Source: Callaeas wilsoni (taxonomy: Eukaryota; Chordata; Aves; Passeriformes; Callaeidae). From it: a DNA stretch of 64,000 nucleotides. The number at the start of each line of letters is the position of its first letter. Position 1 is the first letter of the stretch. Of this stretch, positions 50,501 to 63,489 are shown one piece after another. The stretch spans positions 54,454 through 118,453 of the forward strand of contig VWPU01001211.1 of assembly GCA_013398955.1 (NCBI GenBank), read 5' to 3'. The position numbers and the translations under genes were made by a program. A model generated the notes under the pieces. It was not told the DNA's origin. It was given only the letters and a program-made list of their open reading frames with translations, and made no database searches.

Positions 50501-52017
50501 CCCTATGCCAAACAAGAAGGTTTAACACATTTCGGGGGACTGTGTTTGTCCTTTCTTTGCTCAACTCCCTCTAGCACCTTGGGATATTCCCCTGAATTGT
50601 TCAATACCATGTAAAACAGCACAGTCTGAGTCTCTCTTGCAGTCATAGCTGAACAAAAGCAGTGAGAAATTTTAACTGAACAACTTGGCAGCATTTCCAA
50701 CATCCTTCTGTGGATGACCACACCTGTGTGAAGGGGAAAGGTATACAGTGAAGTCCTGTGAAATTCCCCTTTACACAAAATGTTGACTCTGAAATATGTG
50801 GATTTCCCACAGAGGGAGGGAGATATCCCTTCCACTTTTCCTACTTAAAATATTAGAATGCATGGGAAATTCAGAGGAACATGCAATCTACACCACACTG
50901 AACTCAATTCTCATTTGTACAATGCTCCATTTACACCAGTCTGCCAGCTCAGAAGGCCTCTGCAGCAGGAGTAATTACAGCTACGCACATGGCCCCATTA
51001 TTCCAACAAAGTGGCGTAAAGAACCTCTGATGCAGAAGGAAATCAGGCCTACCTATTTTTTAATGCAGTGACTTTAATATGGTTGTGTTTTACCTTCAAT
51101 TCTGTCTATATATCTCAGTCTTCTCCTGTGCTTTTGCGTGGTATTGCTTGATACTACAGTCAGTCTTCTTGGAATACTGCATGTTTAATAAAATATCAGA
51201 ACGCTAGGGGTGAAGAGTAAGCTCTTAATTCAAGTCACATCCTGAGTGACAGGGGAATGAAAGCCTATGTGTTTTGAACTTGGGCCATTTTCATTCTTTC
51301 AGATATATTGTGGTTCTGCTCTGACTTCAGGTCTGCTCTCAGTACTTTATTCATCGACAGCAGCTCCACACTCACTGCATGGTGGAGATTTCTTAACTCA
51401 GCTCCTGTGACATCTCAAAGTTTTGAGCTGATTTGATTCTCCTTTCTGGAAATACTCCTTGCTCTTGTTCTCCCCATCTTTAGTAACTTGTAAACTAAAG
51501 GGAAAAAAGTTATTTTCGCCCTTCTAGTATTCTTTCTGCCATAAACCAATTACAGGGATAATTCTTGTACTTAATCAGAAATTTTCTGGACTTCTTTCAG
51601 CATTTATTCCACCATACTGCATTTTGGAAAGTTCCCTAAACTGTAAGATAAAACTTAGGTGTGCTGGGACAGGCTGTAGCTAATCATACCAAGGAATTGA
51701 GATACCAAGGGACATGTTCTAGGTAACCATCTCAGTAAAGCTCTAAGTGTCCTTGGGGTTTTAGGTAACATAGCAGGGATTCTAGGTAAACATGACAGGA
51801 ATACCACATCCATCAGTTCTTGGAAAGCCTTTGGGATACCTCTGAAAAGCTTTAAAAATTTCCTAGAAAGATTATAGATCAGTAACATCCTTGAAAAAAT
51901 CTACAGCGAGAATTTATTACAAAACTCTGGAGAAATTCTAGAAGGTTTTCAAGTGGGAAGATACTAGAAAACATGATGTATTTCCCCAAAATCTTATACA
52001 CTAAAGAATTCATGAAG

Positions 52018-52109
52018 AAAAAAAAACCAAACAAAAAAAAACCAAACAAAAAAAAAACCACCAAAAAAACCACAAAAAACCCCCCCCAAAAAAACCAAAC
52101 AAAAAACCA
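52018..52109 (+). repeat. A-rich low-complexity tract
   Basis: Runs of A broken by CC, CAAAC and a C8 run, resembling irregular AAAAACC repeats. The minus-strand phenylalanine-rich frame at 51879-52073 comes from it. Confidence 0.9.
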
Positions 52110-53477
52110 TGGAGAAATTCAAAGAAAGCAGTAGGGAATTAGTATCTTTTTAATTTTCTGGAATGCCATACATCTGGGTTTAGGCATCTTTAAGGAAAAG
52201 GGAAAAGTTATGCCGCAATGAGAAGAAAGAATAAAAAGGAACAGAAGGGTAAATGACGAATTAAGAACAGTTAGTTAATAATAAATTAATTAATAATTAA
52301 TAAAGCATTCCTCATTGTTGTAAGAGAAACTCATTAGTTGTAAACATCTCCACAGTGACTTTGCAGGATCTTTAGCTCTTTTCACCACATAATCCCACTT
52401 TCTGTGTTGCTGTGTCTAATCCTGCTTTCCAGTCTCTTTGGGGGAAGCCCACAAACCCACTGATGTGCTCCTAAATCTGACAGAAGTGTGGAGGGGGCTT
52501 GAAAGTGCTCTGACTATGGAGCTCTTCATTTACACCACTTCCGTGCCAGGTCTAGTTCTTGATGAAGATCAGTGTGAGTGCTGGGTAACCACTGTACTTC
52601 ATGGTTTATAAAATATTATAATGGTCTTGGTGATGCTGTGGCCAGAAAGGGACCTTTAATCAACAACTGTGTTGAGGAAAGAAACCTGACTGTAGTGAAC
52701 TCAAAGGTGAGGAAGGGCCCTACTTGAAAAATCTGAATTGGCAGCACAAATTGTTCTAAAAATAAAATGTGAGGGTAAAGCATCTTGGAGACAGGATCGA
52801 GAGGGAGGCAAGAGGAGCAGGTGTTCTGCCTTAGCCTTGGGTCATGGCATCCCATGGAACCATGCACACAGTGAGGGTTCAGGAGGCTGAACTGCTCCTG
52901 ACTGAGCCCTTCTTCATGACATAAACTAAAGATCGAAATGATGGCACAGGGGAGAACTCCTGACCAGAAACAGAGTTCATTTTGAGGGTAAGCACCTCCA
53001 GGAGGTAATAAATTTCCCCTGTCTGGAGGCTAGCATACTCCACCCAGGTGGTGCACAGCTGATTCACAAATTGGAGTGCACCCTAATTATCACAGCCCTG
53101 AGTGAACACCAGCCAACATCACCCAACCCTCTGGAGGTGAGGCAGCTCACACAAACACAGCTTTCCACAGGAAAAATCTGTGAGCAAGACCTAACGCTGC
53201 CAGAAGACAGAACATTCACCACGTGTTTGTCAGGGAAAAACAGATCAAAGCCACAGGATTTCCAATTTCAGCAGCGGAAGCTGTATTTCTTACAGTGTCA
53301 AATGAATTGGGGTTCAGCTGTGCTGGACTTTTTACTTCTGAACCCATTACCCCAAGGGACTTGGATGCAGGCAGCACAAATAAAGCACAGGTGAAAGAAC
53401 TGCCTCAGGCAAGCAGAGCAAAAATGCCCTGGCTCCAAGAGCCAGGTTGATTCTGCAAAGCTGGGTTATTTTCTGGG

Positions 53478-53496
53478 AAAAAAAAAAAAAAAAAAT
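53478..53496 (+). repeat. Poly-A run
   Basis: About nineteen consecutive A bases. No retrotransposed sequence is recognisable immediately upstream, so it is not clearly the tail of a processed copy. Confidence 0.8.
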
Positions 53497-54070
53497 CCAA
53501 GCCCTCTTCATTTTTATTTTCCCAAAAAAGAATAAGTCCTGTGCTAGAAGCCCATTAGTACCAACTGTGATTTAAATGTCTGTAGGAAGCAGATTCAAGG
53601 ATGAAGGACATGAATTCTACAAGGCATATTCATTGAAATCTAATTCTGTGATGCAAATAGAATGCATGTGAAAGCTTTGCTTCGTGAAGCATCTAAGGGC
53701 TCATATCTGACAATTCTGCTAAAGAACAAGGCAATTCATTATCATACCAGAAAATACTGTAGTGTGGCTGCCCTTCTGCAGCTTCTCTATGCAGCCAGTT
53801 CCACATCAGTTGTTCCAGTTGTCCCTGTGCAATATTTGATTTTTTGAAAGCAGCCTCACAAATAAAATGAGTATTTCAGCTTAAAATTAAAACTTGAATG
53901 GAAATGTATTGTTGAAAGGCCACTGTTTAGAAGTGACTTCAGGGTAAAAAGGAGTATGAAGGTTAACCTTATACTATATGAAGAGATAAAAATCTTTTTC
54001 CTGTGTTCTGGTCCACTACAGGTTCCCTTTTCCAAATCTTGCTAACTGCATCCTGGGAAAGAATTTCCTG

Positions 54071-54113
54071 CACACATACACACACACACACACACACACA
54101 TACACATATATAG
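54071..54113 (+). repeat. (CA)n microsatellite
   Basis: CA dinucleotide repeat with a TA interruption near each end, passing into a short TATATAGATATA stretch. Confidence 0.95.
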
Positions 54114-57100
54114 ATATAATTTTATGAGTAAAAAATCACATCTGTGCTCTCAGAACATCACAGAAATACGTTTTTCATAGTAGTTCCTTATTCTGATTTG
54201 CCTTAGGTCTCACATTTAAGTATGAAAATGCTCTATGACTTCACAGGTACATCCTCTAATAATACACCATCCCTGAAAGCACATCTATGAGGCAATCTGG
54301 TGAGGAACTAGCAATTTAAAAACCCCCAAAAAACAAAGAAAAAATATTCAGATTTATCTCTGTTAAAGCCAATATAAGTTCTATACATAGTATATATATT
54401 TTACAAGTATATCTTAGCCAGGCAGCAAAAAATACTCTTACATGCGCATTTCATGTTCTCACATCTAGACTGTCTCTCAGTGCAGAAAAATGAAGAGCAA
54501 TGGCCTTGACTGTAGACATTCCAACAGGTTTGAGCTCCCAGTCATTTCTTCTTAAGCTGATAGGAATTTGCAAGGAATTATCATTCAAATTCCAGAATTT
54601 CCTGTTGCACTTAGGAAGTCTCTCATCCTCAACATGTTCCTAGTCCAGGCTCTGGTGCTCTCCTGTGCTGTACTATTGTGGGCATGATCAACCAGCACCA
54701 GACAGGACTCAGCTCAAAAGATTCCCTACATGGTTCAACTCTTTATAACTAATTTAGCAACAAAAATATGTTACTAATTCCCTTGCAGAAGGCTGTCTAC
54801 AAGGATGACTTCACTGTTTGCGGCACCATGCATGACACATTTAATAGGTGGGACAAAAAAAAGACAGGAGTGCTGAACAAGAACCAAAGGATTTGGATGC
54901 ACGAATCACACTGAAAATGGTTGCTATTATGGTTACTAAATCCTTTACTGCCTCCCCCCCCCCTTCCCTGTCCCCCAGACTAAATGTAGTAATGTTTCAC
55001 TTACTGGAGCACTATTAATACACATGGCTGGAATAACAACAACCTGCCTCTTTGCCCTGGTCTTTCAGTTGTCCCCTTCTTTACCAATTCCTGTCACTAG
55101 AGCACAGTTAAATTGTCACAGAGCCTTTCCCATAATACTGTAATTTCAAAATAATTCCCAGCTACATCCATAAATTACAAAGCCCTCCACGTGCTCCTGG
55201 ATCTCTGGGGGAAAGTAACCAGCGAGTTTATGTAAGAAGGCCTTGCACAGGGGAAAACAACTGAAACAAATGGGTGTAACTTAAACTTGTTGGTCAATTC
55301 CCATTTGTTTTGTGTCTGAACTGTTCAGCTCGGACGGGACAGCAGTTGCAGGCAGAATTTTCAAGGAGAACTCTGCTTGACATCTTAAAGATATCCCTGC
55401 TAATCGAGACCTTTACTTTTGCATTGACATAGATATTCATGAAGTGACTTGTCCAGTGGTGGAGGTTCTAAAAAGGATGATTCTGTGTAACATGCCAGAA
55501 ATACAGAATATATCATCTTTCGTGTTTCACAGAGGAATTCCACCACAGAAATACACATTATGAAGCTGTTTTCTTCATGGTGGCAACTGGTCTTTTAGGA
55601 GGAGAGGAAGACATCCACACAATGGCAAGACAGTAATACCAAGGAATTCCTAATGAGGAACCAGGGAGAAACAGAAGAGAAAGACTGGGAAATAAATGCA
55701 AAGATAGATTTATTGCAGTGCTAACAGATTGAATGAAATGTGGTGGAAAACACAACAAATTGGGAAAGAAATATTGAACTTCTCAGCTGCTCAGATAAAC
55801 ATGACTAATATTTATAAATTGGGAATGTATGTAATTCCAGTCAGCTGGCAGAAGATAAAATCCTAGAAAAGACAAGGCTTTTAGTAACCTTTTCACCAGT
55901 TAGCAGGCCACTGATCCCTGAGCTCATTTGACTTGATCTGCTAACTCACAGACTGCTGTGACTTAGGATTTTACTTAATATTCCTTTTTCCCAGTGACAT
56001 TTTACATTTTTGTACTGAAGAGGCAAAAGAGAGTTTAATACTTTCCCTATATGAATATAGAAATTTTAATAAACTCATTTATAAATGATTGTCTGCAATG
56101 CTAGTGTACAGTGCATAAAGAACTCTAATTAACCATAGTGAGTCTAGCAGCACTTACACCGTCAGTCAACAGAGCTGCACTACATGACGAAGTTATACGT
56201 GTCCGGTTTGCTCTATACACAAATTAACATTTTGGATGGTTGCTACCATGATCCTTTTACAGGCTGAACTTCAAATAAAGTAAAACACATACCAAATGGA
56301 ATTAAATCTAATTGAATAATGTAATACTAGCCTCAGTCCATTTCTCCCCAATCAAAGACATAATAGCTTTTGTAATACTAATTATTAATGGCTTGCAACT
56401 TGTCAAACGGATTTTTAATAGTTGAGTTAGGATACCAGTCACCCTGTAATTTTAAAATTGTCTTTTATTTACTGGGATTACAGATTTTAATAAGTGATGA
56501 ACACCTAATGCACTTAATACATTTTGGCAAAAGATGGTTCCTGTATTCTGCACCTGCAGCTTAACTGAGTAATTATTATTATGATTCTATTCAATAGCAG
56601 GGCACTTAAATAGTACAAACATCTCTAACCCCAAATAAAAGTCCAATGGCTCTGCAGAAAAACCCACACAAATTAATGTGAGCAAACCATACAAGAAGAA
56701 GATTGGTGGCTCTTGGTTTTAGTAAAGGTGAGTGTATAAGGGATGATTACTATGAAGAAGTAATAACAAAGTTCATAGATAGTGTAGATAGATAATTTTA
56801 AAAACGCCAAAATACTGCATCTCCCCTCTCTAGCCCATGGGGTTTACCTCATGTACATAAAAACAGGCAGTATGTTCTCCCTGTCCCACAGTGAGGGGCC
56901 ATGTGTGGCAGGGATTGGCAGTGCCAGAAGATGGAAACCCTTGGGCATCTCAGAATCTGGGACCTCCAGCTCTCCAAAAACTGACTGCAATCATGACTGT
57001 CCTGTCACCATGAGTGACCACAGGGGCAGGGCCTAAGGGGTCAAAAGCTGTCTTGATGTATCTGATGTTCTCAATAGAGTCATTTGCTTCTTTTCCTTTC

Positions 57101-57329
57101 ATCAAAGTGCTCTGAGCTGATCCAAGACACAATCAAATGCTTAATCTTAATCCTATGCTAAAATATTTCACTGAATGAAGACTTCTACTGGAGCCAAGTT
57201 AGTCCTTGCATCTCCAATACTTAATTTCATTTACCACTTCTGTTATTTTAATGAAGAGGAAACAATTCATACTATTGCTAATAAAGTGATTTACAATATT
57301 ATGCATGCTAGTTCCAAACATTTTCCAAG

Positions 57330-57345
57330 TTTTTTTTTTTTTTTT
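57330..57345 (+). repeat. Poly-T run
   Basis: A run of about sixteen to eighteen T bases. Exact ends are approximate. No retroposon is recognised on the minus strand beside it. Confidence 0.75.
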
Positions 57346-58071
57346 GATGCAGATAATAACTGAAATGCTACCTTGTATATCCAGCTTACTCATATTAAAT
57401 GAGTTTTTTTGTTTCAGTGATGTGCTGGCATCATTAAAGGCGCAAGGACAGAGAGCAAATTGTGGGGCACGAAATAACTTGTTTATGAAGGAGTTAAAAG
57501 TGTTCATCAAAAGGAGCACTTCGAAAACACAGAAAATTCTGATCCATCACATAGCTGTGGGCTTATGTGACATTTACAACAAGCGTGTATATTTTTAGAT
57601 AGTTGACAATGACACCTTTATGTTTTTATTATCAAAGCTTCCATCTTACAATCCCCTTTGGTCCTGAGTATTGTTAAAAATGTGCCAGGGTTATGGCTGT
57701 TCATATCTTTCCACTTTTAAGAGGTACAATGATCAGAGAGGAGCAAAGTTTTATGATCCCTTCAAGGTATTTGAAAATGACATTAAATGAAGTTTATAAA
57801 GATTTCTAAAAGTCAGAAGAGTCTTCTTTTCTTTTTGTGGGCTTGTTCTCATCCTTTTGAATTGTGATAGATGCCAATTCCTCCACTCTCCTTCTAGAAA
57901 AATACAAAGCATAAGCTTCACATGTCCCATAAATCCAGTGGTAGCATCTGCAGATCAGTCATCACGGACTTCTTTCAAATAACAGCTTTTCTTAGGACTC
58001 ACATGGCATTTACCACTAGAGCTTACTGTAAGCATTAACTGCTGTATTTTTACATTTTTCTGAGGAGTAGT

Positions 58072-58110
58072 GCCATTTTACAGAGGAAAAGTGAGGGAGA
58101 TTAAACCGAT
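58072..58110 (-). mobile_element. Possible MIR-like fragment
   Basis: GCCATTTTACAGAGGAAAAG then TGAGGGAGATTAA resembles the reverse-complement MIR segment 'ccattttacagatgaggaaactgaggcacagagaggttaag', with deletions. The remaining length is short, so chance similarity is not excluded. Confidence 0.4.
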
Positions 58111-61100
58111 TTAGAAGCAGGCATCAGTACAAGCGATTCATCCCAGAACTTGGAAGATTTAGAGGAAAGGAGTAAGGAGAGAAATGTGCAGGAGCTGAGG
58201 AAGTGCCATTCCAGCTGCAGCTATTCCAGTTGTTGACTATAAACTGCAGTTGTGCTGTATGAGACACTATGCCTCTCCAAGACTTAAAAAAAACCCCAAA
58301 ACCTGAGTGCATGGTCTCTTTTAAGCATATGAATAATTCCATTTGCTCAATTACTTTTGTGATGAAAGTTATCCAGCTGGCAAAAGGCTGAATTGAGGCT
58401 TAATATCAAAGGAAATGTGCCAAAAATCAAAGGGTGAAACTCCCATTCACTTTAATGGGGAGAAGCTCAGGCCCATAACTGCTGCTTTATAGACATTTGC
58501 AACATGTGAGAAGTTTCATGGAACAACATTTAATGTTAAGTTAAGCATATTAATCTTTGGTTTCACAGTACGCATATTAAGTGATTTTGCTTAAAAAAAT
58601 AATATTGGAGAAGTAAGGTATTTTCTTGCAGAATAAAAATCTGTTTAAAGAAAACCTTGACTACAAAATGTTAAAAATCTAGAGAGACAAGAAAGATACT
58701 AGCTACTTAGCATGCTTCTCTTCCTTCTTAATTGCTGTTCATAACTGCAGAAAAAGACGATGTATTTGGCAGAAAAAACAAAGTGGTTCATGCATTAATA
58801 AAGAAAAATAGCAACTAGAAACAGGCAATAATTTCAACAAGATTGTGCCTCTTATTCCATAGGTGCACAAATCAAACTTTCCACCCAGAGAGAAGCCAAG
58901 GAATGTGACTTTCTTCCTAGATGTTTCTCCTTTAGGTTGTAGAACAAAGCTCAAGAGAGAACAACTTCCAATGAGTTCATGCACCTCGCCCTGGGCAGTC
59001 ACACAAGAATCGATGTGTGCTCAGAGTTTACCTTTTTCCTGCCAAATGTCCTGGTAGCAAATCTTAGCACAATGGGAAAAGTGGCAAAATACCTCTTACA
59101 TTCTAGTGGGAACATGAGAATTCAACTCAACCCACCCCAAAAGCAACATGGACTTAAAATTTCCAGCATAGCTACCTTGACTCACACATCCAGAATATTA
59201 CTATGATATTGCAACCACCATATCTCTAATAAATTATATTAAACAGGCACCAGGTGACATTTGGCTGTCAAAGTTAGTAATGCAGAACCAGTGAGATCCA
59301 TTTTAGAAAATTTTTCAAGATATGCTTTCTTTTCTAATGAGATGACAAAGAATTCTCAATATCAAAAAATACATATTGCTTTTGATCTTTTAATTAATTC
59401 AAGCTTGCAAAAGATAAGGATGGAGGCACAGAAACAGAAAGCAAAAAGTTCTCTTTCCTGCTTTGTAGCTGCTGCAGGTGGTTGTGGAAATAGTCCCCCT
59501 CACACCAAAAGAAGTAGCCTGAATGTGGCGGAAATGGTCTTGCACAGGTTCTGGGGCAAGGTGCAACTACAAGCACCGTGGGAAACCAGCCACCTGTGGC
59601 TGTTGATAAAAGAAAGGGCTATAGAAGAGGCACCAGTAGAGGCTAAATCGCCCTGTTTGTCTTAATGGCCCTGCTGGAACACGGGGAGTTTGGCACAACT
59701 TCCATCTGCCCATAATCTCTGATGTGAGTCACAGCCAAAAGATTGATTGAAAGAATGTCCTTTCTCAACATCCACCTCTCTCGGACTATACTGCAGTCAG
59801 TTAGTACAAAAACAATCCAACCCCCAAATCCTGTTTTTTCATCTTTTTAATTATTTTTAACAGGCAGCTTTCCTAATCTACTCCCCAGCTGTGGGAAATA
59901 TGAATACTACAAGGACTGTAATCACTGTGCCACCTGAAGTCAATTTTATCTGGTGGCTTTGACACTACCAAAAAAAACCCCAACAAAATCAGTTTTCCCA
60001 CTCTATGTGCCTGCTCAGAAAACCCCAATTCTGTGGGTGCTAAACTGAAAAGAATCCCTACTAGGGTTTGTTGAGGAACTGCAGGATGGCATGACATTTT
60101 AAACACTTTTGTGACTGACTTCTCACTTCCAGAAAAACTAAATCACTGCATTTTACATATGTCTTTTTGAATTAGAAGAATGTTATTTCACAAATACTTG
60201 ATGTCTTAGCACTGCTTGCTGGAGTTCAGATATGAAAAAGGAGGGTTGGACTGAAAACAAGTCTTTATGATAATCAATATACAGACTCACAGGAAAAACA
60301 CATTGATTGACCTGATAGTTAAGTGTCAGTCATCTATCTTCTTTCTCTGTTGGGAGTGTTTTTAACTTTAAATAAATTGAATCATTATCTTTACCAGCAA
60401 AATGGAAATTCCATCTCACTTTTGATAAGGACTATCAATACAAGAAAATAATTACCTTAATGCCCACTGAACAGATGGGTTCTTAGGGGGCTGTATTTTT
60501 ATAATAATATGTTAATTTTCTTATCAGTTTTCCTAGTGAGATCAGCATTATTTATAAGCACTGAGGACATCAGAAAATACAAGCATGGCAGTAACAAAAT
60601 GTGGAACAGGAGCACTAGAAATGATGTGGCAACCACCGAGTATTTATAGCTACATTCTCAGCAATTCACCAGTGGCTTTTCAATGGTGACTTTCTTAACC
60701 TCTGAACCAAGAAGTTACTTAACCATCTTTGTAATTTGAGTGGGGCCACCTAAAAGCTTAAAATGAGACACGTGACTAAGAGGGCTGAGCTCAGACCCAG
60801 ACAAACAGAAGGTTGTTGTGGGCAAAAGATTGCTGACACGGATGAATTCCAAAAGTTACAGCCAAGCCTTTGAGCACCTTGCTTGGTGACTGGGACCCCT
60901 TAAACAGCACATCTCACACATCCAAAGAGCTGAACTGCCTGTGTTCCCTCACCTCTTGCTGGCCAGTGCTGCCATAAACCTCAGACATGGGGCACTGATG
61001 AGCAATTGCTACTACTGAAGTGGCCCAAGTCAATCCTGCCTTTCTCAATTATCAACCTGAATTCCCTGCAGAATTGTAGCCCATTTTATAAATGCAAAGT

Positions 61101-63489
61101 AATGAGATACAGGCAGCGCAGCAGAAGGCACACAATGTTGGCACAATCAGCACTTTAAATTGTTTCCTAATCCCATACTTCTTTGAGATTGGAGTTCCAC
61201 AAACAGGAAATAAATGAGTAGCAAAAGTTTCAGCAGATAAATTTTTGTTTTTTACTTTAAAAGAAATGTGTATGCAATTCTTAATCACAGCTTTAAAGGT
61301 TTGCATGAGATGCACAGAATTTTTCAGGTAGTTTTTTCACAATTTATTATGACATTTTACGGTCTTTGAAGTTTCTGGAACTTGCACAGAAAGATAATCA
61401 AATGTACAATCTAAACACAAAAGCCCTTTTTGTCTTCTACAAACAATTAATTTAATTGCAATAAAAAACTACTAGTGCAATTTCTACCTGGAGTATAAGT
61501 GTAAATAAAGAATAAACCTGAGATGAGGAGGCAGAGTGTAGCATTTACGTGCTTTACGACAAGCAAGGTTCAATGCTACCATTATGATAATTTATTCCAG
61601 GCAACCACTTTCATCTCAGTAGTGGTTAGGGTCCAATTCTGGTACAGATTGGTAGCATTCCCTGGGCTGGACACCAACAGACTGATGGTTTGAGTGATCT
61701 TCAACTGCCCATTTGGATTTGGGTACCTGTGAGCATCCTTCCACCTGAGTAAACTGCAGCATTAGCCCTTTCTTTGATTTTCATGTAACATTTATATTGG
61801 TTTGTGCTTGTATCCCAGGCTATTCCGAGTGGTAATTCAGACGCTGACTCACAAGTCCTTCCATCATCCCTGCCATGGGGCTAGTGGCCCCTGGGACAGG
61901 GGGAAAACAAAAAAGAGCAGGAACTGCTCCTGCTCTGCCAGCTTAATTACAGGAAACATGCCAGAATCTTTAGGCAACTTCAATAGCAGGCCCTTGCTGA
62001 TGTGACTTCTTATGTGAAGGAAACTTGCAAGTTGCCTTTGATCCCTCACAGATTTTTCACTCTGAGTCACAAACTACTTTTTTATCACAGGCCACTGAAA
62101 TAACTATAAGGTTTGCGTGAGGATGACAAGCTTACTAAAAAGATGCACAAAACTTAATATATTTGTGACTTTTGGCTATCTGCTAGCAGCCAACATCAAC
62201 TACCTAATTTCTTCCTGCCATTAAACTCATATTAAAGTCTCACTGATCATCAGTAGGAGTTAAATATGAGCTTGCCCTTAGGATTTGGCATTCTCTCATC
62301 ACCAATTCAGTTCTTTGCTGACATAGTGGTCAACACACCCTTTTTCAACAGGTCATCTCACTTGCTTGAGACATTTATTTCCCCACATGTAATGCCATAA
62401 TTTCAAGGAGACTAGTTTGGGAACAAGGATGACTGTGTAAATATAAAAGACAAGGTCTCTTTGGAGGTTTATTATGTTCTGGATTAGGATGTTATTGTCA
62501 GAAATTATTTGGGAAAGCTCAAAATAGAATTCACAGGCAAATCCATAGAAAATATTAATCTGTTTGAGTAAAGGAGTTTACTAAACATCAAAGGAAATCT
62601 TTAGTAAGCATTTCCTAGAATGTGCTTACATACATCTAGACTACAGATGGATAATGCCACACATACGTTTTATAATCTCAGAACAGGAGATATTAATCCA
62701 GATTTTAATAAGGAGTAAAGAAGAAAATTGCATAGAATACTTAAAACTTAAGTATTAAAATGATACTCAGCATTCTGCAAACCTGCCAGGGAAAGGATTC
62801 CCTCTTGCTGCACAGCCCCACTGTTTAACGGAAGTCCATCAATATTTATGGAAATTCTTCTCCATAAGCCTTGAATGACAGTGCCTCATGTCCAGCCTCA
62901 CTGGGCAGATGATGGTAATTAATTTGACAGAATCCTGTGTCTCTTTGTAAGCTGTAAGAAGAGATGGAGTACACATCAGCAGAGACTGCTGCAGTGCAAA
63001 GAGCACTTGCACTACCCTGGGAACCAGCAAAATGAACACAGGCACCACACTGACTATTAAGTGCCTGCAGCCCAATTCCTCCTTTCACAACAGTGATGAT
63101 TCTGTCCCATCCAGTTGCTCTGAAGCACTCAAGAAATCTGATCTGCCACAATTAAATACCATCAGGTATATTTGAAACTTGGGAGCTCTACACATTTCTC
63201 AGAGATGGTGGAAATAACAACACGGCCCTGTAGTTTCTTCTCTTCAAGATGCTCTCCTTCCCCATTCAGAAATCCAGGTGTCCTCCTTTTGCTAGAATCC
63301 ATACAAAGGTACATTTTACAAATATGCCCTTGTTTGCCCAGGTTTGAGAACTGTTTACAAACCAATCTGTTTTCAACCTATTCTGCATACATCCCCCGCC
63401 GGAGTGTTTGTAATATGACCTCTGCACACCTGCCAAGAGCTTGGAGATCAGTTTGATACCCAAAGTATCTCTCTCCCTCCCCCTTCCCT

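Larger units (their letters stand above)
42935..54070. other. AT-rich non-coding DNA
   Basis: No identifiable gene. It contains a MIR-like fragment (about 44997-45085), a 20-bp palindrome (45936-45955), a 21-bp-period duplication (47488-47523), the longest open frame in the window (47363-47905, minus, 180 codons, unlike any protein I know), an A-rich low-complexity tract (52018-52109) and a poly-A run (about 53478-53496). The frame at 53071-53394 was also examined and not recognised. Confidence 0.55.
54114..63489. other. AT-rich non-coding DNA
   Basis: No identifiable gene. It includes a C run at about 54953-54963, a T run at about 57330-57345, and a MIR-like scrap (about 58072-58110). An acceptor-like site at 57417 precedes an open stretch of 60 codons that is not recognised. 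AT-rich DNA with homeodomain-type cores lies at 56330-56600. Open frames such as 59261-59665 (plus, 134 codons) resemble no family I know. Confidence 0.55.

Noticed and set aside
51716..51791. Three spaced copies of a TCTAGGTAA-like word
   Set aside because: The spacing is irregular and the sequence between copies is unrelated, so this is not a convincing repeat array.
51879..52073. Phe-rich 64-codon minus-strand frame
   Set aside because: It is produced by the A-rich low-complexity tract at 52018-52109.
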